Shown: positions 32,975 through 43,301, counted from the first letter of the stretch. The stretch is 64,000 nucleotides of DNA from Microbacteriaceae bacterium PS02068 (GCA_029959325.1 JASCPF010000009.1:1-64000); one strand, 5' to 3'. Notes: generated by a model not told the origin, from the sequence alone. Program-made: numbers and translations.

Positions 32975-34558
32975 TCACCCGACCGGGAACGCCTTGATGC
33001 GCCGCAGCAGGTCGGGACCGTTCTGGTCGAGGGTGCGCCCGCCGAGGAACACGCCGGCGAAGATGACACCGACGCCGACGACCACGCCGACCAGCAGGGC
33101 GATCCAGCCCAGCACGGGCGACCCGCCGATGATCGCGACGAAGCTCAACGTGATCGCCGGCGACGCGAGCACACCGCACGCGCCGAGCACGACGAACACG
33201 AGCAGTCCGCTGACGAACGTCTGACCGGGCACGGTCTTGAACGGGCTGTCACCGGGCGCGGCGACCGGCGTCGCGATCAGCGCAGACGAGACGGCTGTCA
33301 CGCCGTATCCGACGAGCAGCAGCCCCAGCGACCCGCCGAGCACGGCCGGAAGCAGCTCGAGCCTGCCCGCGAGCGCCGAGACGACGACCGCGATCACCAC
33401 CGTGACGGGCACGCCGACGCAGGCCGCACCGAGCACCCGGCCGGCGCGATCGGCGCGCCCCGAGATGCCGCTCGAGAGCACCGAGGCGAACGCGGTGCCG
33501 TCGTACGACACATCGGTGTAGCCCGCGATGCACAGCACGAAGGCGACGAAGAGCGGTGACGCCGAGAAGAGGAAGCCGTCGACACCCGTGGTGAACGCGA
33601 GCATCAGCGGGAACAACGGCACGACGATCAGCTGGCGAAGGTAACGCGGATCGCGCAGCCAGAAGGTGAGCGAGCGCGCCCAGGTCGCGCCGACGCCGCC
33701 CGTCGGCATGAGGCCGAACAGGCCCAGCGCGCCCGCGCGCGTGGTGCGCGCGGTCTGGCGCGGCGGCGACACCGTGGCACGTTCGAGCGCCCGCCGCCAC
33801 CCCCACCACAGCACGGCGAGCGTGGCAGCGGCGATGAGCAGCTTGAGCGCAGCGGGCCCGACGGCGCCCGCCGCCAGATCGGCGGGAATCGCCCACGGGG
33901 CGCCGAAGGGCGTCCATGCGAGCACGGCTGCGATGTCGACGATCCGGGCCCCGGCGTCTGCCCCGCCCGACAGAGCACCGCCGAGTCCGGTCAGGAGGGG
34001 CCCCGCCATGATGATCAGGATGAGCAGGAGCGTGCCGAGCAGCTCGCGACCGCGACGGTTCCCCCCGATGCCGTTCGTCAGCGCCGCGGCGAAGCGCGTC
34101 GCGAGCACGCATGTGAGCACCGCGATCGCCGCGCACGGCACCGCCGCGATGGCGGCGACCGGAGACCGCAGCCACAGGATGACCGTGAGCAGTGCCGCGA
34201 TCGACGTCGCGATGCCGGGGATCCCCGTGAGGCCGGTGGCCGTGAGGATCGTCATCACCTGGCGGGTGCGCAGCGGGAACGGCGCGAGCTTCGCGGCATC
34301 CACCGTCGTGTCGATGCCCGCGATCAGCAACGGTCCGACGATCCAGCCGAGCAGCAGCACCGCCCCCGCCATCACGATGAGCGTGCGGACGGTGGTCGGG
34401 CTGCCCGTCACGGCGAGCGCGACGAGGCCGCCGCCGAGGGTGACCAGGATCGACAGCGCCCACAGCATGCCGACGCAGAACCCGACGAGCTGCCACGGGT
34501 TGCGCGCGAGCGTATTGCCGAGAATGCGATATCGCAGCCTCAGGACTGTCGCAACCAC
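32975..34558 (-). CDS. ABC-2 type exporter permease
   Basis: Membrane subunit of a putative exporter, 527 residues with about twelve hydrophobic segments. Starts at a GTG at 34558 that overlaps the end of the ATPase gene by 19 bp. No conserved motif that would give the substrate; it could be a multidrug or peptide exporter. Confidence 0.8.
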   Translation of the reverse strand: MVATVLRLRYRILGNTLARNPWQLVGFCVGMLWALSILVTLGGGLVALAVTGSPTTVRTLIVMAGAVLLLGWIVGPLLIAGIDTTVDAAKLAPFPLRTRQVMTILTATGLTGIPGIATSIAALLTVILWLRSPVAAIAAVPCAAIAVLTCVLATRFAAALTNGIGGNRRGRELLGTLLLILIIMAGPLLTGLGGALSGGADAGARIVDIAAVLAWTPFGAPWAIPADLAAGAVGPAALKLLIAAATLAVLWWGWRRALERATVSPPRQTARTTRAGALGLFGLMPTGGVGATWARSLTFWLRDPRYLRQLIVVPLFPLMLAFTTGVDGFLFSASPLFVAFVLCIAGYTDVSYDGTAFASVLSSGISGRADRAGRVLGAACVGVPVTVVIAVVVSALAGRLELLPAVLGGSLGLLLVGYGVTAVSSALIATPVAAPGDSPFKTVPGQTFVSGLLVFVVLGACGVLASPAITLSFVAIIGGSPVLGWIALLVGVVVGVGVIFAGVFLGGRTLDQNGPDLLRRIKAFPVG

Positions 34559-35310
34559 TGCGGCCCCTCGCTCGTGTGCCGCCCACCGACCAGCGCGACG
34601 AAACGATCTTGCAGCGACTGCTCGCCGCGCACCTCATCGACGGTGCCCGCCGCGAGCACGCGCCCGGCGGCGATGACGGCGACGTGGTCGCACATCCGCT
34701 GCACGAGATCCATCGAGTGGCTCGACACGATGACGGTGCCTCCGGATGCCGTGTACGAGCGCAGCACGTCTTCGATGTTCGCGGCCGAGACCGGGTCAAC
34801 GGATTCGAACGGCTCGTCGAGCACCAGCAGGCGCGGGGCGTGCACGAGCGCGCACGCGAGGGCGACCTTCTTGGTCATGCCGGCGGAATAGTCGGCGACG
34901 ATCGTGCTGGCGGCCTCGCGCAGATCCATCAGCTCGATGAGGTCGTGCACACGCCCGGCGATCTCCGGCCGCGGCAACGAGAACATCATCGCCGTGTACG
35001 TGAGCAGCTGCTCGCCTGTGAGCCGGTCGAACAGGCGCACGCCGTCGGCGAGATTGCCGATCATCGCCTTCGCGACGGCGGGGTCGGCCCAGACGTTCAC
35101 CCCGTGCACCCACGCGGTGCCGGCGTCGGGGCGCAGGAGCCCCGTCGCCATCGACAGCGTCGTGGTCTTGCCCGCGCCGTTCGGCCCGACGAGACCGTAG
35201 AACGACCCCGCCGGAACCACCAGATCGACACCCGCGACGGCGTACTTCTCGCCGAAGCGCTTGACGAGGCCGGCGAGGTGCAGGGCGGGGATGGGCGGCG
35301 TCTCAGTCAT
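34540..35310 (-). CDS. ABC exporter ATP-binding protein
   Basis: Cytoplasmic ATPase of 256 residues with Walker A GPNGAGKTT, a divergent signature YSAGMTKKVALA in place of LSGGQ, Walker B LLVLDEPFESVDP and switch His in VSSHSMD. The signature form is typical of the CcmA/ABC-2 exporter class. It is paired with the permease downstream. Confidence 0.9.
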   Translation of the reverse strand: MTETPPIPALHLAGLVKRFGEKYAVAGVDLVVPAGSFYGLVGPNGAGKTTTLSMATGLLRPDAGTAWVHGVNVWADPAVAKAMIGNLADGVRLFDRLTGEQLLTYTAMMFSLPRPEIAGRVHDLIELMDLREAASTIVADYSAGMTKKVALACALVHAPRLLVLDEPFESVDPVSAANIEDVLRSYTASGGTVIVSSHSMDLVQRMCDHVAVIAAGRVLAAGTVDEVRGEQSLQDRFVALVGGRHTSEGPQWLRQS

Positions 35311-35346
35311 CGTCCCCCGAGCCTACGCGGCGAGCCGAGCGCGGGC

Positions 35347-37854
35347 TTACTCCCGGATGGTGGCGGCGTAGCGGTCGGATGCCACGGCGACGCCGGCCAG
35401 CTTGGCAGCGGTCGCCTCGGCAGCGGTCAGCGTGCGATCCGGGGCGCGGAAGCGCAGGGCGAACGTCAGGCTCTTGGTGCCCTCGGCGAGGCCCTGCCCG
35501 CGGTACTCGTCGACAAGCCGCAGCGACTCGAGCAGCTCGCCGGCGCCCTCGGTGAGCGCCGCAGCGACATCCGCAGCCACGACGTCGGCACCGACCACGA
35601 GCGACACGTCCTGCGTCGCCGCGGGGAACCCCGACAGCGAGGCGGCGACATCGGCCGGCCGTGCGAGGGAGAGGACGCCGTCGAGATCGAGTTCCGCGAC
35701 GTACACGCGGCCCGGCAGGTCGGCGTCGGCCGAGACCGCGGGCAGCACCTCGCCGATGTAGCCGACCTCGACGCCGCTCACCGACAGGATGCCGGTGCGC
35801 CCCGGATGCAGCGCCGCGCGCTGCCCCTGGGCGACCGCGAGGCGCACGCCCGCGGCCGACGCGATCGTCTGTACGGCGGCCAGCGCGTCGGCGAGACCCG
35901 CGGCGACCGCCGGTCCGCCCGGATGCTTCGGAGTCGCATTGCCCGTCAGCAGCACCGCGACGTGACGCGGCTGCGGCGGGATCGACGCGTTCAGCGCGGC
36001 CAGAGTCTCGTCGTCGGGGCGCACCGCAAGCGGCGGCACATCGACCGTGCCGTACACGACGGCCGGCTCGGGAGCGAACACGACGCCCGTCTCGAACAGC
36101 GCCAGGTCGGTGAAGCCCCGCGAGAGGTTCCGGTGCGCGACCTGCAGCAGCCCCGGAACGAGCGAGCGGCGCAGGAACGGCGCCTGGCCGTCGAGCGGGT
36201 TGGCCAGCCGGATGCTCGGCACCCCCTCGCCCGATGCCGACCCGTGCAGGGCGTTCGCCTCGGCGGTCGTGAACGGGAACGACGGCGTCTCGACGAAGCC
36301 GGCGGCGGCCAGCGCATTCGCCACGCGACGGCGACCCTTCTGCAGAGCAGTCAGCCCTCGGCCGGACGGCGGCGTCGGCAGCACCGACGGGATCCGGTCG
36401 AGACCGTGGATGCGCGCGACCTCTTCGGCGAGCGTCCACCGGTCGGTCAGGTCGGGCCGCCACGACGGCGGGATGACGGTCCACCCCTCGCCGTCGTCGG
36501 TCGCCGTGACCTCGCAGCCGATCGTCTCGAGGGCGCCGGTGATCTCGGCATCGGTGTAGTCGACGCCGATGAGCTCGGATACGAAGCGCGCGGGCAGCTC
36601 GATCTGCGGCAGGAACACCTCGCCGTAGAGCGCTCCCCCGAACTCGGCGTCGAGCGTGCCGCCCGCGAGCTCGACCATGAGGTCGGCGACGCGCTTCGCC
36701 GCGACGAACGGGATGAGCGGGTCGACACCGCGCTCGAAGCGGCGCGATGCCTCGGAGGGCAGCTTGTGGCGCCGCGCCGCGCGCGCGATGGTGACGGTGT
36801 CGAAGTTCGCCGCTTCGACGAGGACGTTGCGCGTGGCATCCGTCATCTCGGTCGTGCCGCCGCCCATGACACCCGCCAGCCCGATGGGCCCGGAATCGTC
36901 GGTGATCAGGAGGTCCTCGACCGAGAGCGTGCGCTCTTTCCCGTCGAGGGTGACCATCTTCTCGCCCTCGGTCGCGCGGCGCACCGTGATGCCGCCGGAG
37001 AGCGTGTCGAGGTCGTAGCCGTGCACGGGGTTGCCGAGCTCGAGCATGACGTAGTTCGTGATGTCGATCAGGATGCCGAGCGAGCGGATGCCGGCGAGCG
37101 TCAGCCGCGCGATCATCCAGGGCGGCGTCGGGCGCGACGGGTCGACGCCGCGCACGACGCGCGCGACGAACTCGCTCGCGCCGACGCGGCCGCGGATCGG
37201 GGCGCGGTCGTCGACCGCGATCGGGAAGCCCGATCCGGGCTGCACGTCGTCCCACTCGTGGGCGGCGGGATCGCGGAACGCGGCGCCCGTGGCGTGGGCG
37301 TATTCCCGGGCGATGCCGCGGATCGACAGCGCGTAGCCGCGGTCGGGCGTCACGTTGACGTCGACCGCGACATCGTCGAGGCCGAGCAGCGCGATCGCGT
37401 CGGTGCCGACGGCGGGGTCGAGGCCGAGCTCTGCGAGACGCAGGATGCCGTTGTGCTCGTCGCCCAGCCCGAGTTCGCGCGCCGACGCGATCATGCCGTC
37501 GGAGACGTGCCCGTAGGTCTTGCGCGCCGAGATCGGGAACGGCCCCGGCAGCACGGCGCCGGGAAGCGAGACCACGACTTTGTCGCCCTCGAAGAAGTTG
37601 CCCGCACCGCAGACGATGCCGCGCGGCTCCGCCTCGCCGACATCGACCTGGCACCAGCGGATCGTCTTGCCGTTGGTCTGCGGCTCGGCCTCGAACGAGA
37701 GCACCTGGCCGACGACGACAGGGCCGGAGATCTCGAACGAGATCGCCTCTTCTTCTTCGAACCCGACAGAAACGAGCGCCGCGAAGACGTCGTCGGTCGT
37801 GGCATCCGCGGGGACGTCGACATACTCACGCAGCCAGGACAGGGGGACGCGCAT
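35347..37854 (-). CDS. pheT: Phenylalanyl-tRNA synthetase beta subunit
   Basis: 835 residues, the usual length. N-terminal [20 protein letters not shown], then an OB-fold tRNA-binding domain (about 40-150, VVVGQVLSFEAEP), the B3/B4 editing region (RRFERGVDPLIPFVAAKRV), B5 and the catalytic-like core, and a C-terminal anticodon-binding FDX-ACB domain (FPAATQDVSLVV). The ATG shares one base with the pheS stop. Forms the (alpha-beta)2 enzyme with PheS. Confidence 0.97.
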   Translation of the reverse strand: MRVPLSWLREYVDVPADATTDDVFAALVSVGFEEEEAISFEISGPVVVGQVLSFEAEPQTNGKTIRWCQVDVGEAEPRGIVCGAGNFFEGDKVVVSLPGAVLPGPFPISARKTYGHVSDGMIASARELGLGDEHNGILRLAELGLDPAVGTDAIALLGLDDVAVDVNVTPDRGYALSIRGIAREYAHATGAAFRDPAAHEWDDVQPGSGFPIAVDDRAPIRGRVGASEFVARVVRGVDPSRPTPPWMIARLTLAGIRSLGILIDITNYVMLELGNPVHGYDLDTLSGGITVRRATEGEKMVTLDGKERTLSVEDLLITDDSGPIGLAGVMGGGTTEMTDATRNVLVEAANFDTVTIARAARRHKLPSEASRRFERGVDPLIPFVAAKRVADLMVELAGGTLDAEFGGALYGEVFLPQIELPARFVSELIGVDYTDAEITGALETIGCEVTATDDGEGWTVIPPSWRPDLTDRWTLAEEVARIHGLDRIPSVLPTPPSGRGLTALQKGRRRVANALAAAGFVETPSFPFTTAEANALHGSASGEGVPSIRLANPLDGQAPFLRRSLVPGLLQVAHRNLSRGFTDLALFETGVVFAPEPAVVYGTVDVPPLAVRPDDETLAALNASIPPQPRHVAVLLTGNATPKHPGGPAVAAGLADALAAVQTIASAAGVRLAVAQGQRAALHPGRTGILSVSGVEVGYIGEVLPAVSADADLPGRVYVAELDLDGVLSLARPADVAASLSGFPAATQDVSLVVGADVVAADVAAALTEGAGELLESLRLVDEYRGQGLAEGTKSLTFALRFRAPDRTLTAAEATAAKLAGVAVASDRYAATIRE

Positions 37855-38894
37855 CAGACCACCATTCCGAACTGCTCGCTGAAGCGGACATCGCCCTCGG
37901 CCATGTCGCGCATGTCCTGCACGTCGGAGCGGAACATCAGCGCACGCTCGACGCCCATGCCGAAGGCGAAGCCCGAGTAGACCTCGGGGTCGATCCCCGC
38001 CGCGCGCAGCACGTTGGGGTTCACCATGCCGCAGCCACCCCACTCGATCCACCGCGCGCCGCCCTTGAAGGTCGGGTGCCACAGGTCGAGCTCGGCCGAC
38101 GGCTCGGTGAAGGGAAAGAAGTTGGTGCGAAAGCGCGTCTTCGCCTCGGGCCCGAACAGCTGCCGCGCGACGTGGTCGAGCGTCCCCTTCAGGTGTGCCA
38201 TCGAGATGCCCTTGTCGACCACGAGCCCCTCGAACTGCACGAACGCCGGCAGGTGCGTCGCGTCGAACTCATCGGTGCGATAGACGCGGCCCGGGCACAG
38301 CACATAGATCGGCACCTCGCGGTCGAGCATCGAGCGCACCTGCACGGGGCTCGTGTGCGTCCGCAGCACCAGGTGACGCGAGGCCGGGTCGACGTAGAAC
38401 GTGTCCTGCTCCTGCCGCGCAGGGTGATCGACGTCGAAGTTCAGTGCATCGAAGTTGAACCACTCGTGCTCGAGTTCGGGACCCTCCGCGATCTCCCAGC
38501 CCATGCCGACGAAGAGGTCCGCGATCTCTTCCTGCAGAAGGGAGACGGGATGCCTCGCCCCGACCCGTCCGCGCGGCGCGATGGCCGTGATGTCGACGCG
38601 CTCGGCCTCGAGCTGTGCCAGCGACTCGGCCTCGGCGAGCGCAGCCTCGCGCGTCGCGATCGCCTGATTCACACGGCCGCGCGCCTGACCGACGAGCTTG
38701 CCGAGCGCGGCCTTCTGATCGTTCGGGACGTTGCGCAGCTGCGCGTTGAGGTGCGCGAGCGGGGATGCCTCGCCGCTGTGCGCGGCGCGTGCGGCCTTCA
38801 GGTCGGCCGTGGAGCTCGCGGCGTCGATCGCCGCGAGGGCGTCGGCGACGGCGGCATCCACTGCTTCCTGGGTGATTTCGAGGGCTTCAGACAC
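37854..38894 (-). CDS. pheS: Phenylalanyl-tRNA synthetase alpha subunit
   Basis: 346 residues, class II synthetase catalytic chain. Motif 2 region [15 protein letters not shown] and motif 3 [14 protein letters not shown] with the ATP-binding Arg. The N-terminal coiled-coil arm for tRNA (residues 1-90) is present. GTG start at 38894. Operon pheST. Confidence 0.97.
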   Translation of the reverse strand: MSEALEITQEAVDAAVADALAAIDAASSTADLKAARAAHSGEASPLAHLNAQLRNVPNDQKAALGKLVGQARGRVNQAIATREAALAEAESLAQLEAERVDITAIAPRGRVGARHPVSLLQEEIADLFVGMGWEIAEGPELEHEWFNFDALNFDVDHPARQEQDTFYVDPASRHLVLRTHTSPVQVRSMLDREVPIYVLCPGRVYRTDEFDATHLPAFVQFEGLVVDKGISMAHLKGTLDHVARQLFGPEAKTRFRTNFFPFTEPSAELDLWHPTFKGGARWIEWGGCGMVNPNVLRAAGIDPEVYSGFAFGMGVERALMFRSDVQDMRDMAEGDVRFSEQFGMVV

Positions 38895-38960
38895 AAGAGC
38901 CGAGTCTACCGGCGGGCCGCGAGCCCGCTGCGACGCTCGGGGACAACCCCGATCCTCGCC

Positions 38961-39869
38961 TCAGAGTGCGTTGCTGTCGAACTTGCCGGCGCCCTTCTGC
39001 ATCGCGATCAGCTCCGTATCGGTGCCCGCGGCCACGGGGTGGTGCATCGGATCGACGGCGTGCTGCTGACGCCGCTTCGACCGCTGCTCGAGTCGATAGG
39101 CGACGTAGCTGAGCGCGAGGCACATCGCGACATAGATCGCGCTGCCGACGATCGCCGTGGGGATCAGCGGCGAGTTGTAGACCGCGTTGGAGCCCAGCAG
39201 CTTGATGACGTAGAGCAGCTCGTGATACGTGATGATGAACCCCAGCGCCGTGTCCTTCAGGGTCACGACGAGCTGCGCGACGATGACGGGCATCATGGCG
39301 CGGATCGCCTGCGGCAGCAGGATCATCCGCAGCACACCGGCCTTGCGCAGGCCGATCGCGTAGCCCGCTTCGCTCTGCCCGCGCGGCAGCGACTCGACAC
39401 CCGCCCGGATCACCTCGGCCAGGACCGATCCGTTGTAGGCGACGAGCGCGATCACGACGGCCCAGTACGGCTCCATCTTGATGCCGACCACGGGCAGGCC
39501 GTAGTAGAGCAGCATCATGAAGACGAGCACGGGCACGGCGCGCAGGACCTCGGTGATCCAGCCGACCGGCACCCGGATCCACGCGTGATCGGAAAGTCGC
39601 CCGATCGCGAGCAGGAAGCCCAGCACCAGCGCACCGACGGCAGCCGCGCCGAAAGCGGCGAGTGTCGCGATGACGCCATCGAGGATCAGCTTCCAGATCG
39701 TTCCGTAGCTGAAGATCTCCCACTTCTCCGCGGAGAACTGGCCGGTGTCGGCGAGGCGCCAGATCACCCACCCGATGAGCGCGGCGATCACCACCGCGGT
39801 CGCCGCTCCGAGCACGCGATTGCGTGCGACCGCTTTCGGCCCGGGGACGTCGTACAGGACGGAACTCAT
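38961..39869 (-). CDS. Amino-acid ABC transporter permease (GluD-like)
   Basis: HisM-family permease. Residues about 20-45 form the first segment, and the EAA loop reads ESLPRGQSEAGYAIGLRKAGVLRMILLPQAIR. C-terminal hydrophilic tail is longer than usual (HHPVAAGTDTELIAMQKGAG). 302 residues from ATG 39869, overlapping the end of the other permease by ATGA. In a gluABCD-like set. Confidence 0.9.
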   Translation of the reverse strand: MSSVLYDVPGPKAVARNRVLGAATAVVIAALIGWVIWRLADTGQFSAEKWEIFSYGTIWKLILDGVIATLAAFGAAAVGALVLGFLLAIGRLSDHAWIRVPVGWITEVLRAVPVLVFMMLLYYGLPVVGIKMEPYWAVVIALVAYNGSVLAEVIRAGVESLPRGQSEAGYAIGLRKAGVLRMILLPQAIRAMMPVIVAQLVVTLKDTALGFIITYHELLYVIKLLGSNAVYNSPLIPTAIVGSAIYVAMCLALSYVAYRLEQRSKRRQQHAVDPMHHPVAAGTDTELIAMQKGAGKFDSNAL

Positions 39870-40513
39870 CGTGCGACCCTCCATCGGCGCTCGATGGCTC
39901 GTTGCAGCCATGCGAGCAGCAGCACCATGGCCACGAAGATGACCATGACCCACAGCAGAACGACCAGTTGGTTCTCGCCGCGCTCACTCAGGTTGCTGCG
40001 GACCGAGCCGAGGTTCAGCACGGAGAATCCGGCGGCGACCGTCGTGTTCTTCAGCAGAGCGATGAACACGCTCATCATGGGCGGCACGACCGATCGGGTC
40101 GCCTGCGGCAGCACGACGAGCGTCATCACCTGCCCGAAGGTCAGGCCGAGCGCCCGGGCCGCCTCGGCCTGGCCGACCGGGACGGTGTTGACGCCGGAGC
40201 GGATCGTCTCGGCGACGTAGGTGGCGGTGTAGATGCCGAGCGCGATCGTCGCGAGCAGGATCGCATCGACGCGCTGACGCAGCAGGATCGGCAGACAGAA
40301 CGCGAAGAAGAACATCACCAGGGTGAGCGGTGTGTTGCGGACCCAGTTGACGTAGACGGCTCCGACGGCGCGAGCCGCCGGGATCGGCGACAGACGCATC
40401 GCGCCGACGACGAAGCCGAGGACGAGCGCGATCACCCCGCCGCCGAAGAACAGCACGAGAGTCCCGCCCAGGGCGAGTCCCCACAGATCGACGTTGTCGG
40501 TGATGACGCCCAT
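39866..40513 (-). CDS. Amino-acid ABC transporter permease (GluC-like)
   Basis: 215-residue HisM-family permease with about five membrane segments and the EAA loop VPVGQAEAARALGLTFGQVM. Starts at ATG 40513. Partner of the permease that overlaps its end. Confidence 0.9.
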   Translation of the reverse strand: MGVITDNVDLWGLALGGTLVLFFGGGVIALVLGFVVGAMRLSPIPAARAVGAVYVNWVRNTPLTLVMFFFAFCLPILLRQRVDAILLATIALGIYTATYVAETIRSGVNTVPVGQAEAARALGLTFGQVMTLVVLPQATRSVVPPMMSVFIALLKNTTVAAGFSVLNLGSVRSNLSERGENQLVVLLWVMVIFVAMVLLLAWLQRAIERRWRVAR

Positions 40514-40591
40514 GCTCGGCCTTTCGTGATCTCGGGAGGGATGCCCGGGCGGCGACGAGACGGCCGCCGCCCGGGAGTGGTGCGGGCGCGG

Positions 40592-41509
40592 TCAGTCGGC
40601 CGCGTCGACCTTCGGCTGAGTGGCCTCGACGCCCGAAGCGCCCAGGTTCTTCTCGAAGATCGCCGTCCAGACCTCGCCGCCGTCGGTGAACATGGTGTTG
40701 ATGAACTCCTGGAAGGCGGTGTCGCCCTTCGCGATGCCGACGCCGTAGCGCTCCTCGCTGAAGACGTCGCCGACGACCTTGAGCTTGTCAGGGTCCTGCG
40801 CCGCATAGCCGATGAGGATGGCCTCGTCGGTCGTGACCGCGTCGACCTGGCCGTTCTTCAGGTCTTCGACGCAGGTGGAGTACGTGTCGTACTCCTTCGT
40901 CTTGGCCGGCGTCTCGGCGCTGATCCGCTGGATCGAGGTCGAGCCGGTCGCCGAGCAGACGACGTCCTCGGCCGTCAGCGAGTCCTTGCCGGTGATGCTG
41001 TCGTTGTCGGCGGCGACCAGCAGGCCCTGTCCGGTCACGAAGTACGGACCTGCGAACGAGATCTGCTCTTTGCGCTTGTCGGTGATCGAGTACGTGCCGA
41101 CGTAGTAATCGATGTCGCCGTTGACGATCGCCTGCTCGCGGTTGGCGGAGGGGATGGCCGTGAACTCGATCTTGTCCTCGTCGTAGCCGAGCGAGGCGGC
41201 GATCCAGCGCGCGATGTCGACGTCGAAGCCGCTGCGCGTGTTGGTCGTGGGGTCGAGATAGCCGAGCCCGGGCTGGTCTTCCTTGACCCCGACCTTGACT
41301 TTTCCGGCGCTCTTGATCTTGTCGAACGTGGGGCTGCCCTCGAGGGTGACGTCGGTCGCGACCGTCCAGGGGGTGCCCGACGCGGCTCCGCTCTCGGTCT
41401 CTCCGGGGATGGGTGTCTCTGCGCCCGGCGTGCCGCTGTTGCACGCGGTGAGGGCGAGAGCCGCGATGGCGATGCCGGCGAACGCGCCGGAGATCCGTGT
41501 CTTGCGCAT
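40592..41509 (-). CDS. Glutamate-type ABC transporter substrate-binding lipoprotein (GluB-like)
   Basis: Family 3 solute-binding protein. Signal peptide with lipobox LTAC and lipid-anchored Cys23 (MRKTRISGAFAGIAIAALAL). Conserved VKVGVKEDQPGLGYLD and GFDVDIARWIAASLGY bind the amino-acid headgroup. A pair of Cys (VVCSATGS, STCVEDL) probably forms a disulfide. 305 residues. Glutamate is the best guess from similarity to GluB. Confidence 0.9.
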   Translation of the reverse strand: MRKTRISGAFAGIAIAALALTACNSGTPGAETPIPGETESGAASGTPWTVATDVTLEGSPTFDKIKSAGKVKVGVKEDQPGLGYLDPTTNTRSGFDVDIARWIAASLGYDEDKIEFTAIPSANREQAIVNGDIDYYVGTYSITDKRKEQISFAGPYFVTGQGLLVAADNDSITGKDSLTAEDVVCSATGSTSIQRISAETPAKTKEYDTYSTCVEDLKNGQVDAVTTDEAILIGYAAQDPDKLKVVGDVFSEERYGVGIAKGDTAFQEFINTMFTDGGEVWTAIFEKNLGASGVEATQPKVDAAD

Positions 41510-41575
41510 GTGATTCCTCCTGGTTTCGTGTGTTTCTTCGGTGGTCGCCGCGCCGGTGCAGGGCGCGGACGCGTA

Positions 41576-42364
41576 TCAGTGCGTGATGAGCTTGGAGAGG
41601 AAGTCCTTCGCCCGGTCGCTCTTCGGGGCCGTGAAGAACTCGTCGGGGGTCGCCTCTTCGACGATCTGCCCGTCGGCCATGAAGACGACCCGATCGGCGG
41701 CCTTGCGAGCGAACCCCATCTCGTGGGTGACGACGATCATCGTCATGCCGTCCTGCGCGAGGCCGACCATGACGTCGAGGACCTCGTTGATCATCTCGGG
41801 GTCGAGGGCGCTGGTCGGCTCGTCGAACAGCATGACTTTGGGCTTCATCGCCAGGGCCCGGGCGATCGCGACGCGCTGCTGCTGGCCGCCGCTGAGCTGG
41901 GCAGGCAGCTTGGATGCCTGCTGAGCCACGCCGACGCGTTCGAGCAGCACCTTGGCCTCAGCCTCGGCATCCGCCTTCTTCATCTTCTTGACCTTGATGG
42001 GCCCGAGCGTGACGTTCTCGAGGATGGTCAGGTGCGAGAAGAGGTTGAATGCCTGGAACACCATGCCGACATCGGCGCGGAGGCCGGCGAGCGCCTTGCC
42101 TTCTTTCGGCAGCTCTCTGCCGTCGATCGTGATCGAGCCGCTCGTGATGGTCTCGAGGCGGTTGATCGTGCGGCAGAGCGTCGACTTGCCCGAGCCGGAC
42201 GGGCCGATCACGACAACGACCTCGCCGCGGTTGACCGTGAGGTCGATGTCCGTCAGCGCCTGGAAGTCGCCGTAGTGCTTCTGCACGTCCCGAACGACGA
42301 CGAGCGGGTCGCCCCGACGGACAGAGATGTTGGACGTCGCGGGGGCCGGATTGGGGGTCGCCAT
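41576..42364 (-). CDS. Amino-acid ABC transporter ATP-binding protein (GluA-like)
   Basis: 262 residues. Walker [10 protein letters not shown], signature [15 protein letters not shown], Walker [14 protein letters not shown], and the switch His (VTHEMGF). First gene of the A-B-C-D transporter operon, 66 bp before the binding protein gene. The ATG follows a good promoter by only seven bases, so the mRNA is probably leaderless. Confidence 0.93.
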   Translation of the reverse strand: MATPNPAPATSNISVRRGDPLVVVRDVQKHYGDFQALTDIDLTVNRGEVVVVIGPSGSGKSTLCRTINRLETITSGSITIDGRELPKEGKALAGLRADVGMVFQAFNLFSHLTILENVTLGPIKVKKMKKADAEAEAKVLLERVGVAQQASKLPAQLSGGQQQRVAIARALAMKPKVMLFDEPTSALDPEMINEVLDVMVGLAQDGMTMIVVTHEMGFARKAADRVVFMADGQIVEEATPDEFFTAPKSDRAKDFLSKLITH

Positions 42365-42371
42365 GGTTCAG

Positions 42372-42400
42372 ACTATGCAGAACCCCCAAGGCAACCTCAA
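42372..42400 (-). promoter_or_regulatory. Promoter of the amino-acid transporter operon
   Basis: On the minus strand TTGAGG (42400-42395), 17 bases, CATAGT (42377-42372), then seven bases to the ATG at 42364. No Shine-Dalgarno fits in that space. Confidence 0.72.
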
Positions 42401-42451
42401 GTTACGTACAGGATCTTGACCGAGTCGTGACCAGAGTGGGAAAATCGGCGC

Positions 42452-43252
42452 TCACCCACGGGCGCGTTGCGCGAAGGCCGTCTCGTACAGGCACACACTC
42501 GCTGCAGTCGCGAGGTTGAGTGACTCGGCCCGTCCATAGATCGGCAGTCGCAGCGCGAGATCGGCGTGCGCGAGCGCCTCGTCGTCAAGACCGCGGGCCT
42601 CGTTGCCGAACAGCCACGCCGTGGGCTCGGCGAGCAGGTCGCGGCGCGCGAGGAAGTCGTCTCCCCCGACGTCTGCGGCGATGACGCGCAGCCCCGCCGC
42701 GTGCGCCCGCGAGGTGGTGTCGGCGAGGTCTGCGCCGACGGCGACCGCCACGTGGAACAGCGACCCGGTCGTCGCTCGGACGACCTTGGGGTTGTACGGA
42801 TCGACCGTCCGGCCGGTGAGCACGACGGCATCGGCGCCCGCCGCATCGGCGGCGCGGATGATCGTGCCGAGATTCCCCGGGTCACGCACCTCCTCGCAGA
42901 TCGCGATGAGGCGAGGGGATGCCGCGAAGACATCCTTCAGCGACGTCGGAGACTGACGGGCGACCGCGACGATGCCCTGGGGCGTGACGGTGTCGGCCAT
43001 GGCATCCAGCACCGCCTCGGTCGTGAACTCGACCTCGACGCCGGCCGCGCGGGCAGCGTCGCGGATGTCCTGATGCCGCTCCATCGCGCTCGGCGTGGCG
43101 AACAGGTCGACCAGCGTCTCGGGCCGGAAGGCGAGCGCTTCGCGCGCCGCCTGCGGACCCTCGAGCAGGAACAGCCCCGTCTCTTGCCGGGCGCTGCGCT
43201 TGGTCAGCTTCGCGACGGCGCGCACACGGGGGGAACGCGGGTTCTCGAGCAC
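42452..43252 (-). CDS. TrmH family RNA 2'-O-methyltransferase
   Basis: SpoU/TrmH class knot methyltransferase. The three motifs are ICEEVRDPGNLGTIIRAADA, FGNEARGL and YGRAESLNLATAASVCLYE near the C-terminus. An N-terminal substrate-binding domain is present (LFLLEGPQAAREAL). 266 residues from GTG 43252. It follows rplT and is separated from it by a terminator. Target (23S rRNA or tRNA) unknown. Confidence 0.9.
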   Translation of the reverse strand: MLENPRSPRVRAVAKLTKRSARQETGLFLLEGPQAAREALAFRPETLVDLFATPSAMERHQDIRDAARAAGVEVEFTTEAVLDAMADTVTPQGIVAVARQSPTSLKDVFAASPRLIAICEEVRDPGNLGTIIRAADAAGADAVVLTGRTVDPYNPKVVRATTGSLFHVAVAVGADLADTTSRAHAAGLRVIAADVGGDDFLARRDLLAEPTAWLFGNEARGLDDEALAHADLALRLPIYGRAESLNLATAASVCLYETAFAQRARG

Positions 43253-43269
43253 GGGCTCATTCTACGGAG

Positions 43270-43301
43270 AAGGGGTGTCCCCCGAATGGAGGACACCCCT
43301 T
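43270..43301 (-). terminator. Terminator after rplT
   Basis: AAGGGGTGTCC (43270-43280) and its exact complement GGACACCCCTT (43291-43301) make an 11-bp stem with a 10-base loop between rplT and the trmH-like gene. The tract after the stem is only weakly T-rich. Confidence 0.75.

Noticed and set aside
34576-37980. Long plus-strand open frame of 1134 codons opposite pheT
   Set aside because: It is antisense to the well-supported pheT and exporter genes; GC-rich third positions suppress stop codons. Composition (Arg, Asp, His, Gly) is that of a shadow frame.
38938-38951. CGGGG-ACAA-CCCCG hairpin after the amino-acid permease gene
   Set aside because: Five-bp stem without a T tract; too weak to call a terminator.
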